In this document: positions 42,104 to 50,907 of the stretch, one piece after another
How positions within the stretch are numbered: the stretch's first letter is position 1
Layout of the letters: every line of letters starts with the position of its first letter
Origin: CAYNRG01 sp964399545
Lineage (GTDB): Bacteria; Bacillota_I; Bacilli_A; Erysipelotrichales; Erysipelotrichaceae
Direction of reading: 5' to 3'
NCBI GenBank assembly: GCA_964399545.1
Contig: CAYNRG010000005.1
Location: 1-64,000 of the forward strand
DNA length: 64,000 nucleotides
Notes under the pieces: model-generated
The model's database searches: none
The model's input: the letters and a program-made list of their open reading frames with translations, nothing else
What the model was told of the DNA's origin: nothing
Made by a program: the position numbers and the translations under genes

Positions 42104-44185
42104 TCAATCATTCCCAAATAAAAGTTCTCCATAAACAGGGAAGGGATATAATCCAGAAGATGAAATTTTTTCTATTTCATCTAATTTTTTTCGAATTTGT
42201 AACATTAGTGGACAAATTATTCTAGCTATTTTTAGTCCTTGATCATGGATGTTTTTTAATTGGTGAATATCCTCGAAGGCCTGGTATAAATCATGTCCTT
42301 CTTGGTCGAGTTGATCCATTAACGAAGATAGCAATGAGATTCTTTGGATAAGGTAGCTAGGAGGGTTAGATAAATTTATAGCGGTCGATCCACATTCTTT
42401 TATTTCCTGAAGGAGTAGAGGTAAGAAGTCGCGACGAATTAATTGTAAGAGAATACGAACTTCAACCTCGATGGAATTGCAATAAAGTTTATTTAAAATG
42501 TCATAGCGAGCATGGAGTTCTTTTTCGGAAAAGATAGAATAGCTAGTGAGAAGTTTGATTGATTTTTTGCTCACCAAAGCTTCAGTGGATTCGATATAGT
42601 CAGGGATGTTCGATAAGCCTCGCTTCTTTGCTTCTTCAACCCACTTGGAAGAGTAACCATCTCCTGAAAATAGAATTCGTTTATGCTTTTGGAAAATTGC
42701 TTGAGAAAGAGCAAGGGCTTTTTCTCTGATGTCTTGTACGTATTTTATTCCTTCTAAATTCTCTGCTAATTCATCTAAGCTCTGTGCCATTGCTGTATTT
42801 AAGATTGTGTTTACAGTTGAAGCAGATTGAGAGGAGCCTAGCATTCTAAACTCAAATTTATTCCCGGTGAAAGCCATCGGAGAAGTTCGATTTCGATCAG
42901 TGTTATCACGTGGAATATAAGATAGTCCATGAATTGGTGAGAATTCTCCGCTATCTTTGTTGTTTTTGGAAGTAAGGTTAAATAGAATGTTTTCGATATA
43001 TTCACCTAAGTAAATAGAAATAATTGCAGGAGGAGCCTCGTTTGCTCCTAAACGATGATCATTTCCAGCGCTAGATGCAGCCATTCGCAAAAGTTCAGCA
43101 TGAGTATCTACTGCACGAATAAAAGCGGCAATAAATAATAGGAAACGAATATTTTCAGCAGGTTTCTCACCTGGAGAGAAAAGGTTTTGTCCATTATCGG
43201 TGCAAAGAGACCAATTATTGTGTTTTCCAGAACCATTTAAACCTACAAAAGGTTTTTCGTGAAGTAAGCAAGCGAAATGATGTTTTCTTGCGATTTTATC
43301 AAGTGTATGCATTACTAATTGGTTTTGGTCTACTGCGATATTACAAGGAGAGAAAAGAGGTGCTAGCTCAAATTGTGCAGGAGCTGCTTCATTGTGTTCT
43401 GCTTTGGCATAAATACCAAGTTTCCACAGTTCTTGATTGACCTCTTTCATAAAGGCTAGTACACGGGTAGGGATATTGCCGAAATAATGAGAGTCAAATT
43501 CCTGGCGTTTTGCAGGATTGGAGCCAAAAAGAGTGCGACCTGTAAATTTTAAATCAAGGCGCTTATTGAAAAGGTCTAAGTCTACAAGAAAATATTCTTG
43601 TTCTAGTCCAACCATTGGAAAAACTTGTTTGATATCTTTTTCTCCTAAAAGATTGACCACTCGGGTTGCGCTTTTGTTGATTGCTTCAATTGATTTTAAT
43701 AAAGGAGCTTTCTTATCTAAAGACTCACCTGTATAGGAAACAAAGACAGAAGGAATACATAGAATTTGGTCTTTTATGAAAGCAGGTGAGGTGCAGTCCC
43801 AATAGGTATAGCCACGAGCTTCAAATGTGGCACGCAAGCCACCATTGGGAAAACTGGAAGCATCGGGTTCTCCTTTGATTAGTGACTTTCCTGAAAATCG
43901 GACAAGAGGATCCCCGTGTTCATCAGGTTCAATGAAAGAATCGTGCTTTTCGGCTGTTGAGCCAGTTAGTGGTTGAAACCAATGAGTAAAGTGAGTTGCA
44001 CCTAAATCAATAGCCCATTGTTTCATTGCATGAGCAATTGCATCAGCGGTAGATTGATCAAGAGAGTCTTCTTTTGAAACAGCTTGTTGCCATTTTCTGT
44101 AAATTGGATAGGGGAGACATTCCTTCATTACTTTTTCATTGAAGACAAGTGAACCGAAGTTTTCAAAATTTTTATTTTTTTCCAT
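42104..44185 (-). CDS. glnN: Glutamine synthetase type III
   Basis: GlnN makes glutamine from glutamate and ammonia. At 693 residues it matches the large GSIII class rather than the 440-residue GlnA. Visible blocks are THFTHWFQPLTGSTAEKHDSF, EARGYTYWDCTSPAF, GLEQEYFLVD, the substrate-loop GLNGSGKHNNWSL and ANEAPPAIISIYLGE. AAAAAGGAG precedes the start. A candidate -10 (TATAAT, minus, 44220-44215) precedes it. No regulator or transporter of nitrogen metabolism lies next to it. Confidence 0.97.
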   Translation of the reverse strand: MEKNKNFENFGSLVFNEKVMKECLPYPIYRKWQQAVSKEDSLDQSTADAIAHAMKQWAIDLGATHFTHWFQPLTGSTAEKHDSFIEPDEHGDPLVRFSGKSLIKGEPDASSFPNGGLRATFEARGYTYWDCTSPAFIKDQILCIPSVFVSYTGESLDKKAPLLKSIEAINKSATRVVNLLGEKDIKQVFPMVGLEQEYFLVDLDLFNKRLDLKFTGRTLFGSNPAKRQEFDSHYFGNIPTRVLAFMKEVNQELWKLGIYAKAEHNEAAPAQFELAPLFSPCNIAVDQNQLVMHTLDKIARKHHFACLLHEKPFVGLNGSGKHNNWSLCTDNGQNLFSPGEKPAENIRFLLFIAAFIRAVDTHAELLRMAASSAGNDHRLGANEAPPAIISIYLGEYIENILFNLTSKNNKDSGEFSPIHGLSYIPRDNTDRNRTSPMAFTGNKFEFRMLGSSQSASTVNTILNTAMAQSLDELAENLEGIKYVQDIREKALALSQAIFQKHKRILFSGDGYSSKWVEEAKKRGLSNIPDYIESTEALVSKKSIKLLTSYSIFSEKELHARYDILNKLYCNSIEVEVRILLQLIRRDFLPLLLQEIKECGSTAINLSNPPSYLIQRISLLSSLMDQLDQEGHDLYQAFEDIHQLKNIHDQGLKIARIICPLMLQIRKKLDEIEKISSSGLYPFPVYGELLFGND

Positions 44186-44309
44186 AAAAGCTCCTTTTTC
44201 TTATTTATTATTCAATTATAGATTAAAAAAACAGAAAATAGAACAAAAAACAGAAAAATAATTGAAAAAAACAAATAAAAATATAAAAAAATGGCAATTT
44301 TATAAAAAA

Positions 44310-44338
44310 TAATAAAAAAAGAGAGGTGTCTCTCTTAA
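44310..44338 (-). terminator. Terminator of the yuiD-nfu unit
   Basis: On the minus strand AAGAGAG and CTCTCTT pair around ACAC, followed by a long T run. The stem starts at the nfu stop codon. Confidence 0.85.
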
Positions 44339-44583
44339 AAATGTTCTTCAAATAAGCGAACGCCAGTAACTCCAGGAACTTCATCAAGTAAAATAGCTTC
44401 AATTCCTTCGGATAAAGTATCATCTAGTGCTAGACAAGTAGCACAAGCTCCGAGCATACGAACGGTGACTATACCAGATTCATCAACATTGACAAACTCA
44501 ACATCTCCACCATCTCGCTGAATATAAGGGCGAATTTTTTCTAAAGTTGTAATAATATTTTGTTCTAATTGTGTTTTTTCCAT
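44335..44583 (-). CDS. NifU-like C-terminal (Nfu) iron-sulfur scaffold protein
   Basis: This 82-residue protein is a single Nfu domain that carries or transfers Fe-S clusters. The YIQRDGGDVEFV motif and the cluster-binding CATC in LGACATCLALDDTL are present, and the whole protein matches the domain length. AAGGAGAT precedes it. It follows the YuiD-type gene after 19 bases on the same strand. It may help mature the Rnf subunits encoded a few kilobases away, but that is only inference. Confidence 0.9.
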   Translation of the reverse strand: MEKTQLEQNIITTLEKIRPYIQRDGGDVEFVNVDESGIVTVRMLGACATCLALDDTLSEGIEAILLDEVPGVTGVRLFEEHF

Positions 44584-44602
44584 TATAGATTTGATCTCCT
44601 TT

Positions 44603-45064
44603 TTAAATTAAATATAAAATTCCAGCCACAAAAAGGCCATGAAAAATACCACCAATAACTTCAACCCACTTATGACCGAGGACTTCTTTGATGTGAGTGA
44701 GATAGATAGGGTCTTCTAACTTTGTTTGTGTTAATAATTGAAAATCTTTAATCAATTGTTGAGTAATCTGGATGTTTTTTCCAGCATAATAACGAACATT
44801 AGCTGCATCATATATAACGATTAATGAAAATGCTAAAGTAACAGCGAAAATTGTACTTGAAAAATTTTCTTGAAGTCCAACAGCTAAACTGAGTGAAGTT
44901 ACACCAGCGGTATGAGAACTTGGGAACCCTCCACTAGAATGACATAAGGATAAATTAAATTCTTTTTCCCTTATGAAGTAAAAGAGAGGTTTAATTAATT
45001 GCGCCGAAACGATAGCAATTAGGCATGCCCAAAACGGATACATGGAGTTTAGTAAATAAATCAT
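44603..45064 (-). CDS. YuiD/DUF212-family membrane protein
   Basis: This 153-residue membrane protein belongs to the DUF212 family (Bacillus YuiD), related to PAP2-type phosphatases. The signature SSGGFPSSHTAGVTSLSLA lies near residues 43-62, followed by VIYDAANVRYYAGKN. Four hydrophobic segments are visible. A GAGGTGA site precedes the ATG. It is divergently transcribed from the S1-domain gene, and two extended -10 promoters lie back to back in the gap. Function is not established in the family. Confidence 0.88.
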   Translation of the reverse strand: MIYLLNSMYPFWACLIAIVSAQLIKPLFYFIREKEFNLSLCHSSGGFPSSHTAGVTSLSLAVGLQENFSSTIFAVTLAFSLIVIYDAANVRYYAGKNIQITQQLIKDFQLLTQTKLEDPIYLTHIKEVLGHKWVEVIGGIFHGLFVAGILYLI

Positions 45065-45083
45065 AGTTTCACCTCGCTAATAT

Positions 45084-45092
45084 AGTATAGCA
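45084..45092 (-). promoter_or_regulatory. Extended -10 promoter of yuiD-nfu
   Basis: Read on the minus strand, TGCTATACT is an extended -10 (TATACT 45089-45084). Confidence 0.55.
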
Positions 45093-45108
45093 TAGAAATA
45101 GAAGAATG

Positions 45109-45117
45109 TGGTATACT
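45109..45117 (+). promoter_or_regulatory. Extended -10 promoter of the S1-domain gene and pgi
   Basis: TGGTATACT at 45109-45117 is an extended -10. A TATACT also faces the other way at 45084-45089. Confidence 0.55.
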
Positions 45118-45139
45118 GTATATCATGTGGGAGGGACGT

Positions 45140-45502
45140 ATGCGATATCGAGTAGGAGAAGTTGTGAGCGGAAGAATTACAGGAATACAACCATATGGTG
45201 CTTTCGTTGAATTGGAAGATAAAACGGCAGGACTAATTCATATTTCTGAGCTGAGTGATAGCTTTGTAAGAGATGTGGAACAGTTTGTTTCTGTAAAAGA
45301 TCAAGTTCTGGTTAAGATTATTGACTATGATAAAAAAAGCAATCAAGCTCGATGTTCACTAAAAGCAGTGCGACCTGGCCAATTTAGAAAAGAGAGAAAT
45401 TTTCATCGGTACCATGCAGTGCCACAGATGAAAATTGGCTTTCGATCGATTCAGGAGAAGATGAATCAGTGGATTGAAGAAGCGAAGGAGGACATGAAAT
45501 GA
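45140..45502 (+). CDS. S1-domain RNA-binding protein, YugI/GSP13-like
   Basis: This 120-residue protein has an N-terminal S1 RNA-binding fold: VGEVVSGRITGIQPYGAFVEL, GLIHISELSD and DQVLVKIIDYD. The C-terminus is basic and shorter. It resembles Bacillus YugI (general stress protein 13) and CvfD-type post-transcriptional regulators. The ATG at 45140 follows GGGAGG by six bases. An upstream ATG at 45125 has no site. Its stop overlaps pgi (ATGA), and in Bacillus yugI also lies near pgi. Confidence 0.88.
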   Translation: MRYRVGEVVSGRITGIQPYGAFVELEDKTAGLIHISELSDSFVRDVEQFVSVKDQVLVKIIDYDKKSNQARCSLKAVRPGQFRKERNFHRYHAVPQMKIGFRSIQEKMNQWIEEAKEDMK

Positions 45503-46770
45503 TTCGATTTGATAGTTCACATGCATTTTTGAAAGAGGATATTTTAAGTTATCAAGAAAGAGTTAATGAGAGACACGAGGCTATTGTACAAAAGACTGGA
45601 GCTGGGAATGATTTTCTAGGTTGGGTAGATTGGCCAGAAAATTATGATAAAGAGGAGTTTGATAGAATTTTAAAAACAGCTTCAAAAGTCAAATCGAAAG
45701 CAGAGGTTTTGTTAGTATGTGGGATTGGTGGTTCTTATTTAGGAGCACGAGCTGCTATTGAAATGATTCAAGGGCTTTATTCACAGAATGAAACTGAAGT
45801 TATTTTTATTGGAAATACATTTTCTAGCACTTATTTTAAACAAGTAGAAGAGTACATCAAGGATAAAAGTGTTGTACTTAATGTAATTTCAAAGTCTGGA
45901 ACAACAACCGAAACTGCGATGGCATTTAGAATGTTGAAAATGATGATGGAAGAGCGCTATGGAAAAGAAGAGTGCAAAGAAAGAATTATTGCAACAACGG
46001 ATAAGGCTCGTGGAACATTGAAAGAACTAGCAGTAAAAGAAGGATATGAAACGTTTGTTATTCCTGATGATATTGGTGGTCGCTATTCGGTGATTACAGC
46101 AGTGGGGCTATTCCCTCTAGCTGTTATGGGGGTAGATATTCAAGCGATGATGATGGGATCGAAAAAAGCTTTTGATGATTGTGCAAATCCAGATTTAAAT
46201 ACTAATGTTGCATATCAATATGCTGTAGCACGCCGAATTCTTCAAAATCAAGGAAAAAATGCAGAGATGTTAGTAACCTATGAACCGCAGATGAGCATGG
46301 TTGCAGAATGGTGGAAACAACTTTTTGGAGAATCAGAAGGAAAAGAAGGGTTAGGGATTCTTCCGTGTAGTGCCAACTTTTCCACAGATTTGCATTCTCT
46401 TGGACAATTTGTTCAAGAAGGAAAGAAAATTTTATTTGAAACACTCCTACTTGTAGAAGAGCCATTGATTGATGGAGTTTTTCCAGAAGATAAGGATAAT
46501 CAAGATGGGATGAATTATCTAGCAGGGAAAAGTTTGGATTGGGTTAATAAAATGGCTTGTAAAGGAACATTAGAAGCTCATGAAATTACAGGAAATGTAC
46601 CGAATTTGATTTTAACACTACCAAATATGAGTGCGGAAACTTTTGGCTATATGTGTACTTTCTTTTTTAGAGCTTGTGCAATGACATGCTATTTACTAGA
46701 TATTAATCCATTTAATCAACCAGGTGTAGAAGTTTATAAGAAAAATATGTTTCGATTATTAGGGAAATAA
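45499..46770 (+). CDS. pgi: Glucose-6-phosphate isomerase
   Basis: Pgi interconverts glucose 6-phosphate and fructose 6-phosphate. The 423-residue protein is slightly shorter than Bacillus Pgi. It has the sugar-phosphate-binding GIGGSYLGARAAIEMI, the SKSGTTTETAMAFR motif, the catalytic-glutamate region QEGKKILFET and the final KMACKGTLEAH. Its start overlaps the S1-domain gene by four bases, implying coupling. A terminator follows. Confidence 0.95.
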   Translation: MIRFDSSHAFLKEDILSYQERVNERHEAIVQKTGAGNDFLGWVDWPENYDKEEFDRILKTASKVKSKAEVLLVCGIGGSYLGARAAIEMIQGLYSQNETEVIFIGNTFSSTYFKQVEEYIKDKSVVLNVISKSGTTTETAMAFRMLKMMMEERYGKEECKERIIATTDKARGTLKELAVKEGYETFVIPDDIGGRYSVITAVGLFPLAVMGVDIQAMMMGSKKAFDDCANPDLNTNVAYQYAVARRILQNQGKNAEMLVTYEPQMSMVAEWWKQLFGESEGKEGLGILPCSANFSTDLHSLGQFVQEGKKILFETLLLVEEPLIDGVFPEDKDNQDGMNYLAGKSLDWVNKMACKGTLEAHEITGNVPNLILTLPNMSAETFGYMCTFFFRACAMTCYLLDINPFNQPGVEVYKKNMFRLLGK

Positions 46771-46775
46771 AAAAT

Positions 46776-46822
46776 AAGAGCTATGACAACAGAGGAAAAT
46801 TTCTGAGGTGTAGCTCTTTTTT
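46776..46822 (+). terminator. Terminator of pgi
   Basis: AAGAGCTA (46776-46783) pairs with TAGCTCTT (46811-46818), with an inner CAGA/TCTG stem and a T run. Confidence 0.8.
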
Positions 46823-46885
46823 AATACCTATTTTTCAGAATAAAATATAATTCAAAAGTTGAATTATAGAAGCATTATGCAAGGC

Positions 46886-47977
46886 TTATTGAACAATCTC
46901 GATTGAATCGCTGAGGTCTTCGGTGTAAGCGCAAAAGTAATCACCAATAGATAACCCAAAAGAAGTAGTGACTTCTTTTTCTTTATCCATCACCCAAATA
47001 GCAGATAGAGGATTGTTAGGATTCTTGCTGTTATAGTTACTAATTAAGGCAAGTCCTTCTTCATAAGAAAGTGTGAACAAGATTGTGCTAAATGCATCGG
47101 CAATGCTACTATTTTCGGTAATGATAGTTACAGAACGAAAATGATCAGCTGGAAAGTTGGTTCTGGGGTTAATGATGTGATGATAACGATTTCCGTCAGA
47201 ACCAATGAAGAACCTTTGATAATCACCACTTGTTACGAAAGAGGCTGATCCTTCTTTGGAGACAACAACTAAGCTGCCATTTCCATCAGGATTTTGAACA
47301 CCTACTCGCCAAGGAGTTCCATCAAGTTTACTATGGATTGTGCGGTTGTTTCCGCCGGCATCTACGATCCCCATAGCAATATCCTCTTGAAGGTAGGAAT
47401 GTGCGATTTCTTCAGCTGCAAAGCCTTTAGCTATTCCACCAACATCTAAAGAAACACAAGAATTATTAATGAATACGGTATTTTCATCATCGTTAATTTC
47501 GAGATACTCCCATCCAGTACATTGACTAGCGGATAGGAGTTCTTCAGCGGTAGGGAGGCTTCCGTCGTTTTTTTCACGATAACGGTGCCAAACTTGCAAA
47601 ACAGCGCCTAAAGTGATATCAAATTCTCCATCAGATAAATCGTAAAATTCTTTGGATAGAAGTAATAAATCGATGATTGCTTGGTCAACGACAACAGGGC
47701 TTATTCCGGCTTGATCATTAATTGTTTTTAGATTGTTGACAGATGGATATGTGTTATAAATGTCGAAAAGTTGATTAAAGTTTGTAAACTCTGCGACTCC
47801 TTGATCGAAGTATTCTGTAAACGTTTCTTGTGAGTCTGTGGCTAGTCGGATTGACAAATAGGTGTCAAAGCCAGAGCTAACTGAGATGTTAGAGAAAGTT
47901 ACAAGATTTGAATTTTTTTGTTTCGTGCATCCAGAAAAAAGTACAAGGATGCTAAGAATTGCTATTAATTTTTTCAT
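46886..47977 (-). CDS. apbE: FAD:protein FMN transferase ApbE (lipoprotein)
   Basis: ApbE attaches FMN covalently to threonines of target proteins on the outside of the membrane. The 363-residue precursor starts at the ATG at 47977 after AGGTGAT and has a lipoprotein signal with lipobox LFSGC (Cys17). Family motifs are VSLDVGGIAKGFAAEE, VDAGGNNRTIHSK, HIINPRTNFPADH and ADAFSTILF. It faces the rnf operon across a short divergent promoter region. RnfD and RnfG below both carry flavinylation motifs, so they are the obvious substrates. Confidence 0.95.
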   Translation of the reverse strand: MKKLIAILSILVLFSGCTKQKNSNLVTFSNISVSSGFDTYLSIRLATDSQETFTEYFDQGVAEFTNFNQLFDIYNTYPSVNNLKTINDQAGISPVVVDQAIIDLLLLSKEFYDLSDGEFDITLGAVLQVWHRYREKNDGSLPTAEELLSASQCTGWEYLEINDDENTVFINNSCVSLDVGGIAKGFAAEEIAHSYLQEDIAMGIVDAGGNNRTIHSKLDGTPWRVGVQNPDGNGSLVVVSKEGSASFVTSGDYQRFFIGSDGNRYHHIINPRTNFPADHFRSVTIITENSSIADAFSTILFTLSYEEGLALISNYNSKNPNNPLSAIWVMDKEKEVTTSFGLSIGDYFCAYTEDLSDSIEIVQ

Positions 47978-47992
47978 TTTATCACCTAAGTT

Positions 47993-48001
47993 AGTATAGC
48001 A
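47993..48001 (-). promoter_or_regulatory. Extended -10 promoter of apbE
   Basis: Read on the minus strand, TGCTATACT forms an extended -10 (TATACT 47998-47993). Confidence 0.5.
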
Positions 48002-48041
48002 TAAAATAAGAGTAATTTGGATAGAAAATAAAGGTAATAAA

Positions 48042-48072
48042 TGATATAATAGCAAAGAAGTCGCTAAAGCGA
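48042..48072 (+). promoter_or_regulatory. rnf operon promoter with a small palindrome
   Basis: TGATATAAT (48042-48050) is an extended -10. The palindrome TCGCT-AA-AGCGA (48061-48072) lies just downstream, around the expected transcription start or early leader. It could be an operator, but I recognise no known site. Confidence 0.5.
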
Positions 48073-48104
48073 TAAAATAAGCTAGCAGAAAGGAAATGTG
48101 AAAG

Positions 48105-49391
48105 ATGTCATTTATTATTGGACCAATGCGTACTCATGTTAACGGGCACAAAGAATTAACATCAAAGAAAGATGTTAGCAAAATGATTGCACCACAAACG
48201 GTGTCAATCCCCTTAGTTAACGGAAATACCATTGCGGAAACTCTTGTCCAAGAAGGGGATAGAGTAAAAGTAGGAACAAAAGTTGCAATTTGTAAGGGGA
48301 ACTTTGAGGTACCAATTTTCAGTTCGGTATCGGGGATTGTAAAGGGTGTAAAGAAAGTAATGCATGCTTCGCTTAAACCAGTAGACCATTTAGAAATTCA
48401 AAATGATGGACTAGATGAGAAAGAATACCTTCCAGAAATTAATTATGAAACAGCAAGTATTGAAGAATTAGTGGAATTCACGAAGAATGCTGGAATTGTT
48501 GGTTGCGGTGGAGCGGGATTTCCAACGTATGTAAAGTATCGTGGGGCTGAAGGAATTCAAGCCTTGATTATTAATGCAGTAGAGTGTGAGCCCTACATTA
48601 CAGCTGATTATAAAGAGATGAAGTCGGGGATGGAAGACTTTATTTTGGGAATTAAAATCATGCTTAAAATGGCTAAAGCTCCTAAAGCAATTATTGGGAT
48701 TAAGAAAACGAAGAAAGATTTTATTTTAACATTGCAAGAAGCAATCAAAGATGAGAAAAATATAGAAATTGCTCAAGTTCCAGATGTTTACCCAATGGGA
48801 TGGGAAAGAACATTAGTTTACGAAATTATGAAAAAACAGTATGATCGTTTACCAAGTGAAATAGGGTGTGTTGTTAATAATGCAACAACAGCAATTGCAC
48901 TTGCTCAAGCGGTTGCTCATCGTGCTCCAATCATTGAAAAGATCGTGACGGTGAGTGGAGATGGAGTGAAGAACCCACAGAATGTATTAGTTCGTGTTGG
49001 GACAGAAGCTTCAGAAATTATAGGACATTGCGGTGGTTATACTGCTGAGGATGTAAAGCTAATTGCGGGTGGACCGATGATGGGGAAGACGATTCCCAAT
49101 GATCAATTTGTGATTTCAGCAGCAAGTAATGCTTTAACTGTTCTAATTAATAAACCTGAAGAAGCGATGACTTGCCTTCGATGTGGAAAGTGTTCAGATC
49201 ATTGTCCAGCAGCACTTCAGCCTGTTAGAATTAATCAGGCAGAAAAAGAAAAGAATATCGATTTATTAGAAAAATTAGCAGTAAATCAATGTGTTGAGTG
49301 TGGAATGTGTACCTATATATGTCCATCAAAACTAGATGTTACTGAGGGTGTTCGTCGTGCAAAAAGATACATGGCGCTAAAGAGAAAATAA
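48105..49391 (+). CDS. rnfC: Rnf complex subunit RnfC
   Basis: RnfC is the NADH-side subunit of the ion-pumping ferredoxin:NAD+ oxidoreductase. The 428-residue protein has the N-terminal barrel (VSIPLVNGNTIAETLVQEGD), the NADH/FMN-binding region with GCGGAGFPTYVKY and INAVECEPYITADY, and an SLBB-like segment. Two [4Fe-4S] motifs close it: CLRCGKCSDHCP and CVECGMCTYICP. It lacks the long repetitive C-terminal tail seen in some proteobacteria. It is the first gene of the operon. Confidence 0.97.
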   Translation: MSFIIGPMRTHVNGHKELTSKKDVSKMIAPQTVSIPLVNGNTIAETLVQEGDRVKVGTKVAICKGNFEVPIFSSVSGIVKGVKKVMHASLKPVDHLEIQNDGLDEKEYLPEINYETASIEELVEFTKNAGIVGCGGAGFPTYVKYRGAEGIQALIINAVECEPYITADYKEMKSGMEDFILGIKIMLKMAKAPKAIIGIKKTKKDFILTLQEAIKDEKNIEIAQVPDVYPMGWERTLVYEIMKKQYDRLPSEIGCVVNNATTAIALAQAVAHRAPIIEKIVTVSGDGVKNPQNVLVRVGTEASEIIGHCGGYTAEDVKLIAGGPMMGKTIPNDQFVISAASNALTVLINKPEEAMTCLRCGKCSDHCPAALQPVRINQAEKEKNIDLLEKLAVNQCVECGMCTYICPSKLDVTEGVRRAKRYMALKRK

Positions 49392-49404
49392 GGGAGATAG
49401 AGAA

Positions 49405-50895
49405 ATGAAATTTACATTTAAGCCTTCTCCAAATATGCATAGTGGTCAAACTACAAAATCAATTATGATGGAATTAACGATAGGGTTAATGGTTGTCTTT
49501 GGATTTTCAGTATTTTACTACTTTAAGGAATTTGGAGCATCCTATGGACTGCGTGCGATAGGATTATTAATTGTTGCTGTTGTTTCGGCAGTCGCAACAG
49601 AATGGATTTGGTTTTCAATTCGAAAACAGAAAGCACAAAAGGAATTAGCAATATCTTTTCCTTGGGTGACAGCAATTATTTTGACATTAATGGTTCCCAT
49701 TAATATGAGCTATTATGGATTAGCTGTATCTACGATTATCGCAATTGTTTTTGGGAAGTTAGTTTTTGGAGGATTTGGAAATAATATCTTTAATCCGGCA
49801 GCGGTTGGACGAGCGGTGATTATGGCTAGTTTTGCAGGTTCTGTTGCGGTTGATTTTGCAACAGGAGCAACCCCAACAGCGGCGATGGCCTCTGGTGGAT
49901 GGTTAATGACATCTCAATCAGCTTTTGAAGGTTTCCTTAGTTCATTTGGGGGAATGTCAAATTTAGCAGTTGGATTTTATCCAGGAGCCCTGGGAGAAAC
50001 AAGTGCACTTGTAATTATTCTTGTAGGAATCTATTTAGCGGTTCGCAAAGTAATTGATTGGAGAGTGCCGGTAGTCTATATTGGATCCCTCTTTGTCTTT
50101 TCATTGATGGTAGGATTAATGAATAACCAAGGGATTGCATATCCATTTTTCCATGTTTTAACAGGAGGAGCGCTATTTGGAGCTGTATTTATGATGACAG
50201 ACCCAGTAACAAATCCAACTAGTGCAGCAGGAAGAATTATTTTTGCAATGGGTTGTGCGATTTTGACATTAGTTATTCGACTAAAGGCAAATTTACCCGA
50301 GGGAGTTTTATATTCAATTTTATTAATGAATATGTTGACTCCAGCGATTGAACAGCTCACTGATGGACAGCAAATTAAAATGAAGAAAAAGAATTTGATT
50401 TCAATTGGAGTTGTTGGGGTAATGGGGATTATTAGTGTTGGACTTTGCGGAATAACATTGACAGCAAAAGAAATTGATGTAGCATCAAATGACAGTAAAG
50501 AAGATTATCCTGAGGTAAATCTGGGTACTAAGGTAGCATTAGATAAAGATTTTGCAAAATATGATGCACAGGTTGAAGATCAAGGAAATGGATTATATCA
50601 TGTAAGTGTTAAAGGTTATGGACTATTAGAGGGTGATTCAGATTACGGAGATTACGATCGTAATGAATTTGAAGTTGTAATTCAAGAAGGATTAGTTGAA
50701 AGTGTAAAATTAGTCGCTTTTGGAGATACAAAAGGAATTGGAGATACAATGGATAACTCTAACTATACAAATCTTTTTGAAGGTTTGTCAGTGGATGATA
50801 TGAGTGTAGAAGTCGATACAATTACGCAAGCGACATGGTCAAGTGAATCAATGATTGCTGCGGTACAAGCTGCGATGAATGCAGCGAAAGAGTAG
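49405..50895 (+). CDS. rnfD: RnfD with an added C-terminal FMN-binding-like domain
   Basis: RnfD is a membrane subunit carrying covalent FMN. Residues 1 to about 320 are standard, with TGATPT at 153-158 as the flavinylation site. Instead of stopping there, the 496-residue protein continues with another membrane segment (about 327-346) and an extracytoplasmic domain (378-496). That domain is almost identical to the C-terminus of RnfG and ends in DTITQATWSSESMIAAVQAA, a degenerate FMN-binding motif. Normal RnfD is 310-350 residues. The frame is intact, and ApbE encoded nearby should modify the core site. Confidence 0.93.
   Translation: MKFTFKPSPNMHSGQTTKSIMMELTIGLMVVFGFSVFYYFKEFGASYGLRAIGLLIVAVVSAVATEWIWFSIRKQKAQKELAISFPWVTAIILTLMVPINMSYYGLAVSTIIAIVFGKLVFGGFGNNIFNPAAVGRAVIMASFAGSVAVDFATGATPTAAMASGGWLMTSQSAFEGFLSSFGGMSNLAVGFYPGALGETSALVIILVGIYLAVRKVIDWRVPVVYIGSLFVFSLMVGLMNNQGIAYPFFHVLTGGALFGAVFMMTDPVTNPTSAAGRIIFAMGCAILTLVIRLKANLPEGVLYSILLMNMLTPAIEQLTDGQQIKMKKKNLISIGVVGVMGIISVGLCGITLTAKEIDVASNDSKEDYPEVNLGTKVALDKDFAKYDAQVEDQGNGLYHVSVKGYGLLEGDSDYGDYDRNEFEVVIQEGLVESVKLVAFGDTKGIGDTMDNSNYTNLFEGLSVDDMSVEVDTITQATWSSESMIAAVQAAMNAAKE
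50536..50895 (+). repeat. Direct repeat, copy 1 (3' end of rnfD)
   Basis: These 360 bp match 51481-51840 at a constant offset of 945 bp with no insertions or deletions. By eye, identity is roughly 85-90 percent. Both copies lie in the same reading frame and end at the stop codon. Confidence 0.93.
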
Positions 50896-50907
50896 GGGGA
50901 AACAGAA

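Noticed and set aside
44223..44423. 66-codon minus-strand frame rich in Phe and Leu over the glnN-nfu gap
   Set aside because: It consists of the T-rich terminator region and part of nfu read in another frame. The composition is low-complexity.
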